Below, piece by piece: positions 33,359-41,900 of a stretch of 64,000 nt of DNA (position 1 is its first letter; each line of letters begins with the position of its first letter). This DNA comes from Microbacterium sp. MYb72 (lineage in GTDB: Bacteria; Actinomycetota; Actinomycetes; Actinomycetales; Microbacteriaceae). Below the pieces are notes generated by a model. The model saw nothing but the letters and a program-made list of their open reading frames with translations. It had not been told where the DNA came from and ran no database searches. The translations under genes and the position numbers were made by a program. The stretch lies in contig NZ_PCOT01000010.1 in assembly GCF_002979415.1 (NCBI RefSeq), positions 62,001-126,000 of the forward strand, written 5' to 3'.

Positions 33359-33973
33359 GTGAGCCTTCATTGGTGCACGCGTCGAACGGGGTATTCGACG
33401 CTGTCAAAAACTGTCGGGGGAGCCGTCGTCATCGCGGCGATGCTCACCCTTGCCGCATGCGCGCCCGCTGAGACGGACGGCGCTTCGCCGTCTCCGTCGC
33501 CGAGCGCGACGCAGATCCTGCCGCCCGGCGCGACCGAGAGTCCCGACGCCGGGGACGGCCCGCAGACCGCGGCTCCGCTTCCGACGCAGGATGCCGCCGT
33601 CGGCGAGACCGTCGCCTTCGACACCGGCATCTCCGTGGTGATCGACAAGGTCGAGTCCGTGACCGTCAAGGCGGAGACGCCCGGCGAGGTCTCCGGAACC
33701 GCCGTCGTCGTCACCGTCACCGCGAAGAACGGCACGGATGCCGCGCAGAGTCTCGACTCCGCCGTCGTCACCGTCAACGCGCAGGACGGCGAGCCCGGCA
33801 TCGGCACGACCGCGGGCGATCCCGCGCCGCTGACCGGCTCACTCGCACCGGGGAAGTCCGCAACCGGTCGCTATGTCTTCATGCTCGGCTCCGCGTCCGG
33901 TCGCGACGTCGCCGTCTCCGTCAACTACGCCGCCGGTGAGCCCGTGGCGATCTTCACCGGAAAGGTCTCCTGA
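33359..33973 (+). CDS. Putative surface lipoprotein with DUF4352-like beta domain
   Basis: 204 residues. The basic start CTRRTGYSTLSKT and the hydrophobic VGGAVVIAAMLTLAAC give a lipobox with Cys34. A Ser/Pro-rich linker leads to a beta-sandwich of ~115 residues (VAFDTGISVVIDKVESVTV, GTAVVVTVTAKNGTDAAQS) resembling DUF4352/telomeric-repeat-like extracellular domains. The GTG at 33359 was chosen because an open frame upstream runs through the promoter. The stop overlaps the ATG of the PKD protein (TGATG), so the two are coupled. A remnant copy lies at 38838. Confidence 0.82.
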   Translation: MSLHWCTRRTGYSTLSKTVGGAVVIAAMLTLAACAPAETDGASPSPSPSATQILPPGATESPDAGDGPQTAAPLPTQDAAVGETVAFDTGISVVIDKVESVTVKAETPGEVSGTAVVVTVTAKNGTDAAQSLDSAVVTVNAQDGEPGIGTTAGDPAPLTGSLAPGKSATGRYVFMLGSASGRDVAVSVNYAAGEPVAIFTGKVS

Positions 33974-36900
33974 TGGCTGTTCAGGCTGGAACTTCGCGCT
34001 CGCGTCTGCGGGCGGCCCTGGCGTTCGGCGTCGGCATCGCTCTCGCAGCGGCCGCTGTCGTCGCCGTCCCGAACGCCGCGTCCGCGGCGGTGCCGGCGGC
34101 GAAGGCGCCTCTGCTCGAGCGCACGAACGACGTGATCACCTCCGACCCGCTGCCGACGGTCCAGATCGACTCGGGGTACGTGTGGGCGCAGGCCACGATC
34201 GGCAACATCGTCTACGCGGGCGGCAGCTTCACGAACGCGCGGGCCGCGCTCGCGGCTCCGGGCACGAGCCTGACCCCGCGCAGCAACATCCTTGCCTACG
34301 ACATCACGACGGGTGAGCTGCAGGGCTTCGCTCCTGCAGTGAACGGCGTGATCAAGGCCGTCGCGGCGTCTCCCGACGGATCGCGCATCTACATCGGCGG
34401 CTCGTTCACGCAGGTCAACGGCACCGCGCGGTACAACTTCGCGGCCCTCGACGCCCAGACCGGGCAGCTGATCCCGGGCTTCGCGCCCGCTGTCGGCGGC
34501 GCCGGCGTGTACGGCATCGCGGTGAGCGCGGACTCCGTGTACGTGGCGGGCAACTTCACGCAGGCGAACACGGTGGCGCGCAAGAACTTCGCGGCCTTCG
34601 CGACCTCGAACGGGGCGCTGCGCGACTGGGCGCCGACCTCCGACCAGCAGGTCGACGCGCTCGTCATGGAGCCCGGCGGGCAGCACGTGATCGCCGGCGG
34701 ACGCTTCTACCTCATCAACAACGCGACCCAGCGCGGGCTCGTGGCTCTCGATCCGACCACCGGCGGCATCGACACCGGATGGGCCGCACCGAACACCGTG
34801 AAGAACGGCGCACCGCTGAGCTCGAGCTACGCGGGCAAGACCGGCATCTTCGGCCTGTCCGTCGACCAGTCCGGCGTCTACGGCACCGGCTGGGTCTACG
34901 CGAACGCCGCGTCGGGAAACCTCGAGGGCGCGTTCGCTGCCGAGGCGGGCACCGGAGCGATCCGCTGGGTGGCCGACTGCCACGGCGACAACTACGGCGT
35001 GTACTCGACCGGCAAGGTCGTCTACACCACGAGCCACACGCACGCCTGCGAGACGGCCAACCTCTGGCCCGAGCAGAGCACGCGCACCTGGCGCTACATG
35101 CTCGCCTTCACCGCCACCGCCGAGGGCACGCTCACGCGGAGCCTCACGGCGGGCACGACCTACGCCGACTGGAACGGCACGGCCTCCCCTTCCGCGTACG
35201 CGGTGACCCCCGACTACACGGTCGGCAATACGTCGGGTCTGGGCCAGGCGGGCCTGTCGATCACGGGCGCCGGCGACTACGTCGCCGTCGCGGGAGAGTT
35301 CACGAGCGTGAACAACAAGATGTTCCAGGGCATCGTGCGCTTCTCCTCCAAGCCCGCGGGCGGCGCCAAGCAGGGGCCGCGACTGTCCGGCACCGACTGG
35401 ACCACGCCGACGGCGACGTCGACGCAGTCCGGACGCGTGCGCGTGTCGACCACAACGAACTGGGATCGCGACAACCGCGACCTCACCTACCAGCTGCTCC
35501 GTTCCGACTCGGCCACTCCGGTCGATCAGGTGACCACGCAGTCGGTGTGGTGGCAGGTCGGCGCGGTCGTCCTCAACGACACCACGGCCGCACCCGGAAC
35601 CAACTACACCTACACGGTCAAGGCGGTGGATGCCGACGGCAACTCCGCGCTCAGCCAGCCGGTCTCGGTGACCGCCGCCGGCGGCACGGGCTCCGACTAC
35701 GCCAACCTGGTTCTCAACGACCGCGCCGAGCTGTACTACCCGCTCGGCAGCCTCGGCGGCAACTGGGCCGGCGGCGCGAACCCGGTCGTGGGCAGCGGCG
35801 TGAACAACACGTCGCCCGGAGCCGTGCAGGGCACGACCGGCGCCAGCGCCTCCAGCTTCAGCGGCTCCACGTCGGGCCGCGTCTCGTCGGCGACCTCGTC
35901 GAAGGGCGACGACAACTACGCCGCCGAGGCCTGGTTCAAGACGAACACCACCCGTGGTGGCAAGATCTTCGGCTACGGCACCTCGCAGACGGGCAGCTCC
36001 GGCACCAACGACCGCAACGTCTACATGCTGAACAACGGCCGCCTGATCTACGGCGTGTACCCGGGGTCGACCAAGACCGTGACCACCACGACGTCGTACA
36101 ACGACAACAAGTGGCACCACGTCGTCTCGACACTGGGCCCGGCGGGCATGGTTCTCTACGTCGACGGCAAGGCCGTGGCGCAGGACACCTCCGTGGTCGC
36201 CGCGCAGGACAACTACGTCGGCTACTGGCGCGTCGGCTACGACAACCTGAGCGGATGGCCGAGCGCACCGACGTCGAACTCCTTCGCCGGCAGCATCGAC
36301 GAGTTCGCGGTCTACCCGAACGCGCTGACGGCCGCGCAGGTCGCGCAGCACTACGCGACGGGTATGGGCTTCAAGGCCCCGACGGCCTCGTTCACCACGG
36401 CCGCGACCGACCTCTCGGTCGCCTTCACCGGCACCGCAACCGCCGACACCGGACAGACCATCACGGGCTACTCCTGGAACTTCGGCGACGGACAGACCGC
36501 GACCGGCGCGACGCCCACGCACGTGTACGCCGCCTCCGGCACGTACACCGTCACGCTCACCGCCACGGACAGCCGCGGGATCATCGGGGTGGCCACCCAG
36601 CAGGTCACGGCCCTCGCGCCGAACGTCCTGCCGACGGCGGACTTCACCTCCACGGTCTCCGGACTCACCGCATCGGTGAACGGCCTGCCGTCCGCCGACT
36701 CCGACGGCACGATCGCCGGGTACTCCTGGAACTGGGGCGACGGAACGCCCGCTGGTGCCGGAGCCACGGCCACGCATGCCTACGGGGCGGCGGGAACCTA
36801 CACCGTGACGCTCACGGTGACGGATGACCGCGGCGGTCAGGCGACCAAGACGGGCGACGTCGTCGTGACGCATGCCGCTCCGGTCGCGTCGTTCGAGGCG

Positions 36901-38643
36901 AGCCCGAATGTGCTCGACGTGAACGTCAACGCCTCGGCCTCGACAGCGTCGGATGCCGCGACGCTCAGCTACTCCTGGAACTGGGGCGACGGCTCGGCCG
37001 CGGGCAGCGGAGCGACCGCGTCGCACCACTACGCAGCGGCCGGCAACTACACGATCACCCTGACGGTGACCGACAGCCTCGGCGCGACCGCGACGACCAC
37101 CCGCACGGCGACCGTCGCCGACAAGCCGTTCGCGATCCGCGACGACTTCGAGCGCACCGCGGCATCCGGCTGGGGATCTGCCGAGGCCGGCGGCGCGTAC
37201 ACCGTGATGAACGGGGCGGCGGCCGCGGCATCCGTCGCGGGCGGTCGAGGACTGCTGACTCTCGCCACCGGTCAGACGCGCAACGTGGCACTGCAGGGCA
37301 CGTCGCTCGCCGACACGCTGACGTCTCTGTCGTACTCGATCGACCAGGCGCCGTCCACCGGCGGATCCTACGTCGGCGTGAGCGCACGCAAGTCCGCGAC
37401 GAACGAGTACCTGGCCCGCGTCTGGATGCGGACCGACGGCAAGCTCTGGCTCACCGTCCAGCGCGGCAGCACCGTGATCGCCACGCAGGCGCTCACCACG
37501 ACGTGGGCCGCAGGAGACGTGTTCCGTCTCGCGGTGAACGTCAGCGGTGCGTCGCCGACGACCATCCAGGTGAAGACCTGGAAGGACGGAGCGATCGAGC
37601 CCGCCGACTGGCAGCTCACCGTGACCGACTCGACCGCCGACCTGCAGGGGACCGGCTGGACGAGCGTGCACGCATCCCGTGGATCCACGGCGACGTCGAC
37701 CGCGGTCTTCTCGTTCGACTCGCTGCGGGTCACCGACCTCAAGGCCCCGCTGCCGAATGTGGCTCCGACGGCGGCGTTCACGAGCACCGTGACGAACCTC
37801 GGTGTCGCGGTCGACGGATCGACGTCGACGGACAGCGACGGCACCGTCGCCGGGTACTCCTGGAACTGGGGAGACGGCACCGCCGCAGGCGCCGGCGCGA
37901 CCGCGACGCACACCTATGCCGCGGCGGGCACGTACGACGTGACGCTGACGGTCACGGATGACGACGGCGCCACCGGCACCGTCACCCACCAGGTCGTCGC
38001 CACCGACCCGCCCGTCGTGGACCCGGCGATCGCGCGCGATGTGTTCGCCCGCACGGCGACCTCGGGCTGGGGCCCGTCGGACGTCGGCGGTGCGTGGACT
38101 CTCACGGGCGGTGCGGCATCGGCCGCATCCGTCGCAGACGGCGTCGGAAAGCTCACCCTCGCGGCGGGCGGAACGCGCAATATGCTGCTGAATTCGGTGT
38201 CCGCGAAGAATGTGACGATGTCGGCTGATTTCAGCGCCGATGCGGCTCCGTCCACCGGGTCCGCATATGTCGGCCTGATCGCACGATCGAGCGCCACGGA
38301 CAACTATCTCGTGCGCGCCTGGCTGAACGCGAACGGGACCGTGTCGATCGTGATCCAGCAAGGATCCGCTGTGCTGTCCACTTATGTGGTCCCGGGAATC
38401 ACTCGCGGCGCCGGAGACGCGTTCACCCTCAAGGTCGACGCATCCGGCGGAGCATCCACGACGATCTCGGCGAAGCTGTGGCGTCAGGGCGCCGAGGAGC
38501 CGGCGAACTGGCAGACCTCGTTCGTCGACACCACCGGTATCGACGCGGCTGGCGCCGTCGGAGTGCACGGCAACCGTGTCAGCTCCGCCACCGCTCCGAC
38601 CGTCATCTCCGTCGACAACTTCCGGGTTCTCGACAACGGCTGA
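33973..38643 (+). CDS. Large secreted PKD/LamG surface protein, copy 1
   Basis: 1556 residues. A Sec signal peptide ends near residue 37 (AASA). Residues ~45-480 are beta-propeller-like repeats (YIGGSFTQVNGTARYNFAAL, YVAGNFTQANTVARKNFAAF). An FnIII-like part (~490-570), a LamG/concanavalin-like domain (~575-795), three PKD domains (~800-1050; WNFGDG, WNWGDG twice), a jelly-roll-like module beginning FERTAASGWG (~1052), a fourth PKD (~1258) and a closing module from VFARTATSGWG (~1352) follow. There is no sortase motif or C-terminal helix. Likely a secreted adhesin or glycan-binding matrix protein. The gene at 38975 is its tandem paralogue. Confidence 0.9.
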   Translation: MAVQAGTSRSRLRAALAFGVGIALAAAAVVAVPNAASAAVPAAKAPLLERTNDVITSDPLPTVQIDSGYVWAQATIGNIVYAGGSFTNARAALAAPGTSLTPRSNILAYDITTGELQGFAPAVNGVIKAVAASPDGSRIYIGGSFTQVNGTARYNFAALDAQTGQLIPGFAPAVGGAGVYGIAVSADSVYVAGNFTQANTVARKNFAAFATSNGALRDWAPTSDQQVDALVMEPGGQHVIAGGRFYLINNATQRGLVALDPTTGGIDTGWAAPNTVKNGAPLSSSYAGKTGIFGLSVDQSGVYGTGWVYANAASGNLEGAFAAEAGTGAIRWVADCHGDNYGVYSTGKVVYTTSHTHACETANLWPEQSTRTWRYMLAFTATAEGTLTRSLTAGTTYADWNGTASPSAYAVTPDYTVGNTSGLGQAGLSITGAGDYVAVAGEFTSVNNKMFQGIVRFSSKPAGGAKQGPRLSGTDWTTPTATSTQSGRVRVSTTTNWDRDNRDLTYQLLRSDSATPVDQVTTQSVWWQVGAVVLNDTTAAPGTNYTYTVKAVDADGNSALSQPVSVTAAGGTGSDYANLVLNDRAELYYPLGSLGGNWAGGANPVVGSGVNNTSPGAVQGTTGASASSFSGSTSGRVSSATSSKGDDNYAAEAWFKTNTTRGGKIFGYGTSQTGSSGTNDRNVYMLNNGRLIYGVYPGSTKTVTTTTSYNDNKWHHVVSTLGPAGMVLYVDGKAVAQDTSVVAAQDNYVGYWRVGYDNLSGWPSAPTSNSFAGSIDEFAVYPNALTAAQVAQHYATGMGFKAPTASFTTAATDLSVAFTGTATADTGQTITGYSWNFGDGQTATGATPTHVYAASGTYTVTLTATDSRGIIGVATQQVTALAPNVLPTADFTSTVSGLTASVNGLPSADSDGTIAGYSWNWGDGTPAGAGATATHAYGAAGTYTVTLTVTDDRGGQATKTGDVVVTHAAPVASFEASPNVLDVNVNASASTASDAATLSYSWNWGDGSAAGSGATASHHYAAAGNYTITLTVTDSLGATATTTRTATVADKPFAIRDDFERTAASGWGSAEAGGAYTVMNGAAAAASVAGGRGLLTLATGQTRNVALQGTSLADTLTSLSYSIDQAPSTGGSYVGVSARKSATNEYLARVWMRTDGKLWLTVQRGSTVIATQALTTTWAAGDVFRLAVNVSGASPTTIQVKTWKDGAIEPADWQLTVTDSTADLQGTGWTSVHASRGSTATSTAVFSFDSLRVTDLKAPLPNVAPTAAFTSTVTNLGVAVDGSTSTDSDGTVAGYSWNWGDGTAAGAGATATHTYAAAGTYDVTLTVTDDDGATGTVTHQVVATDPPVVDPAIARDVFARTATSGWGPSDVGGAWTLTGGAASAASVADGVGKLTLAAGGTRNMLLNSVSAKNVTMSADFSADAAPSTGSAYVGLIARSSATDNYLVRAWLNANGTVSIVIQQGSAVLSTYVVPGITRGAGDAFTLKVDASGGASTTISAKLWRQGAEEPANWQTSFVDTTGIDAAGAVGVHGNRVSSATAPTVISVDNFRVLDNG

Positions 38644-38669
38644 TCCGGCCGCAAACGAAGAGTCGACAG

Positions 38670-38720
38670 GCGGTCGCCTCTCGCCGAGACATTTCTCTGC
38701 GAGGGGCGGCCGCTTTCTTG
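38670..38720 (+). terminator. Strong terminator between duplicated PKD units
   Basis: GCGGTCGCCTCTCGC (38670-38684) pairs with GCGAGGGGCGGCCGC (38699-38713) over 15 bp with two wobbles, and TTTCTTG follows. It ends the first lipoprotein-PKD transcript, so the second PKD gene relies on its own promoter. Confidence 0.88.
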
Positions 38721-38753
38721 CGTGAAATCGGTGGAAATCTGCAGAAACACCCC

Positions 38754-38783
38754 TCGACGGAGATGAGGGCGACGGGGTAATAT
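38754..38783 (+). promoter_or_regulatory. Promoter of second PKD unit
   Basis: TCGACG (38754-38759), an 18-base spacer and TAATAT (38778-38783), a near-consensus -10. It corresponds in place and sequence to the promoter at 33252-33281. Confidence 0.8.
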
Positions 38784-38793
38784 ACCAATGCGA

Positions 38794-38833
38794 CCGCTTA
38801 GGGGAGTGGCCGTAATACTGGGGAAACTGGGGA
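38794..38833 (+). promoter_or_regulatory. 5' leader with one GGGG-loop hairpin and two CTGGGGA boxes
   Basis: CCGCT-TAGGGG-AGTGG (38794-38809, one wobble) is followed by CTGGGGA at 38818-38824 and 38827-38833. It is the duplicate of the leader at 33291-33358, missing the first hairpin. The surviving stem has base changes in both arms that keep the pairing. Confidence 0.72.
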
Positions 38834-38837
38834 TCAC

Positions 38838-38975
38838 GTGAACCGTCATCGGTGCACGCGCCGAACAGGGAATTCGGCGCTGTTCGAATTCACTGCGTCT
38901 GGCCTTCCGGCCACAGCCTCCGTCAGCCATGCCGTCGGGGAGCCCGTGGCAGTCACATTCGGAAAGGTCGCCTGA
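38838..38975 (+). pseudogene. Internally deleted remnant of the lipoprotein gene
   Basis: An in-frame 45-codon reading frame starts with GTG at the same distance behind the leader as the intact gene and ends in the same TGATG overlap. Its start (CTRRTGNSAL) matches the N-terminus of the 204-residue lipoprotein (CTRRTGYSTL). Its end (ASVSHAVGEPVAVTFGKVA) matches that protein's C-terminus (VSVNYAAGEPVAIFTGKVS). About 160 codons between them, including the whole signal hydrophobic core and lipobox, are gone. It may survive as a leader ORF coupling translation of the PKD gene. Confidence 0.88.
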
Positions 38976-41900
38976 TGAGCACTCTGGTCGCACGTCGCAG
39001 GACCGCGCGCTGGCGCGCGGTGTTCGCCGCATTCGTCGGCATCGTCCTCGCCTTCAGCGCAGCGCTGATCGCTCCCGTCACGGCATCCGCAGCCGTCCCC
39101 ACCGCCAAGGCGCCGTTCCTCCAGCGAACCGCCGACGTGGCGACGGCCGACGCGTTGCCGACGGTGCAGATCGACTCCGGCTACGTGTGGGCGCAGACCA
39201 CGGTCGGCAACACCGTGTACGCGGCGGGCAGCTTCTCGAACGCACGGGCCGCGCTCGCCGCTCCCGGCACGAACCTGACTCCGCGCAGCAACATCCTCGC
39301 CTACGACATCACGACCGGCAATCTCCTGCCCTTCGCGCCGTCGGTCAACGGCGTGATCAAGTCGATCGCGCACTCGACGGACGGGTCGCGCATCTACATC
39401 GGCGGCTCCTTCACCCAGGTGAACGGCGCCGCGCGCTTCAACTTCGCCGCCCTCGACGCCCAGACCGGTCAGCTGATCTCCGGCTTCACCCCCTCCGTCG
39501 GCGGGGTCGGCGTGTTCGGCATCACCCTGCTCGGCGACTCCGTCTACGTGGCAGGCAACTTCACTCAGGCCAACGGGACCGCCCGCAAGAACTTCGCCGC
39601 CTTCGCGACCTCGAACGGCGCTCTGCGGAGCTGGGCTCCGACGTCTGACCTGCAGGTCGACGCGCTCGTCACCGACCCCGACGGCTCGCAGATCATCGCG
39701 GGCGGCCGCTTCTCCATGGTCAACGGTCTCGCCTCGCAGCGCGGGCTCTCGGCCATCGACCCCGTCTCCGGTGTCGTGAACACCGGATGGCAGGCGAACA
39801 GCACGGTCATCAACGGCGCGGCATCCGGAAAGGCGGGCATCTTCGCCCTGTCCACCGATGCCACGGGCGTCTACGGCACCGGCTGGGTCTTCTCCGACGT
39901 CAACACCGGCAACCTCGAGGGCGTCTTCGCCGCGGACGCAGGCAGCGGTGCGATCCGCTGGGTGGCCGACTGCCACGGCGACCACTACGGCGTCTACTCC
40001 ACCGGCAAGGTCGTCTACGCGACGAGTCACATGCACCAGTGCGAGACCGTGAACCTGTGGCCCGAGCAGCCGGTGCGTCAGTACCGCTACATGGAGGCCT
40101 TCACCACGACGGCCGAGGGGACCCTGAGCCGCTCGGTCTCCGTCGGCTCCATCTACAAGGACTGGAGCGGCACGCCCTCCCCGTCCGGATACGCCTGGTA
40201 CCCCGACTTCACGGTCGGCACGGCGTCCGGACTCGGTCAGGCCGGTCTCTCCATCACCGGCGTGGGGGACTACATCTCCGTCGCCGGCGAGTTCACGAGC
40301 GTCAACGGCCAGCGCTACCAGGGCATCGTGCGGTTCTCGACGACGCCCTCGGGCGGCGCGAAGCAGGGACCGCGTCTCACCGGCGCGAGCTGGGGCGCCC
40401 CGACGGCGGCGACCGCATCTCCTGGCCGCATCCGCGTGTCCATCCCGGTCAACTGGGATCGTGACGACCGCGACCTGACCTACCAGCTCCTGCGCACGGG
40501 TACAGCCGGCGTGCTCGACCAGAAGGTCGTTTCGTCGGGGTGGTGGAACAAGACGCAGCTCTCGTTGAGCGACAAGACGGTCGCACCGGGATCCACGTAC
40601 ACCTATACCGTGAGAGCGGTCGACGCGAACGGCAACGCCGCCACCAGTCAACCGGTCACGGCCACGGCGACGAGCGGATCGGCCTCCGACTACGCCAACG
40701 CCGTGCTCGATGACGGCGCACAGCTCTACTATCCGCTGGGAAGCACCACCACGGACTGGGCCGGGGGAGCCGCCCCGTTGTTCAGCAGCGGGGTGAGCGT
40801 CACGTCGCCGGGAGCCGTCGAGGGCACCACCGGGACGTCGGCGTCGAAGCTCGACGGCACGACATCAGGCCTCGTCTCGTCCGGGTCCTCGGTCAGCGGG
40901 CCGAACGTCTTCTCCACCGAGGTGTGGTTCAAGACCACCACCACCGACGGCGGCAAGATCGTCGGCTTCGGCAACCAGCAGACCGGCTTCTCCGGGAACT
41001 ACGACCGGCATCTGTACATGCAGAACAACGGACGACTGACGTTCGGCGTCTACCCGGGCGGGGTGCGCACGGTGTCGTCGAGCGCCTCGTACAACGACGG
41101 TCAGTGGCACCACGCGGTGACGTCGCTCGGCGATGACGGCATGAAGCTGTACGTCGACGGTGCCCTCATCGCGCAGGACGCCTCGGTCACCGATGCGCAG
41201 GGCTACGACGGCTACTGGCGCGTGGGCGGGGACAACATGGGCGGCTGGCCCGACGCCCCCGGACGCTGGGAGTTCAACGGCACGGTCGACGAGTTCGCGG
41301 TCTACCCGACGGCGCTGAGCGCCGCGCAGGTCGCCGCCCACTACGCGGTGGGCGCCGGCATCCACGCACCGACCGCCGCGTTCAGCTCCACGCCGACGAA
41401 CCTGTCTGTGGCGTTCGACGCGACGGCCAGCACGGTCGACGCAGGACAGACGATCACGGGCTACGCGTGGGACTTCGGCGACGGCCACAACGGAACCGGC
41501 GCGACCCCGACTCACGTCTACGGGGCCTCCGGCACCTACGACGTCGTGCTGAGCGTCACGGACAGCCGTGGCCTCACGGGTACCGTCACGCACCAGGTCG
41601 CCGTCACCGGGCCCAACGTGCTGCCGACGGCGGACTTCACCTCGACGGCATCGGGCCTCACGGCCTCGGTGAACGGCGCGACGTCGGCTGACCCCGACGG
41701 CACGATCGCGTCGTACTCCTGGAACTGGGGCGACGGCTCCGCGGCCGGCTCGGGCGTCACCGCCTCGCACGCCTATGCGGCGCCGGGCACGTACGCGGTG
41801 ACGCTGACCGTGACCGACGACCGCGGCGGGCAGGCGACGAAGACCGCGAACGTCATAGTGACCCATGCGGCGCCGGTGGCGAGCTTCACGGCCGCCGCCA

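Noticed and set aside
36380..38000. Repeated WNWGDG-coding blocks considered as a possible CRISPR-like or satellite repeat
   Set aside because: Spacing follows PKD domain length (~85 codons), the reading frame is preserved and copies diverge as protein repeats do.
33925..38568. 1500-codon open frame antisense to the first PKD protein
   Set aside because: Composition is Arg/Gly/Val repeats mirroring the PKD codons; no start context and no recognisable motif.
38852..38974. N-terminal extension of the second PKD protein
   Set aside because: It runs out of frame through the lipoprotein remnant; the ATG at 38975 gives a normal signal peptide and the same TGATG overlap as copy 1.
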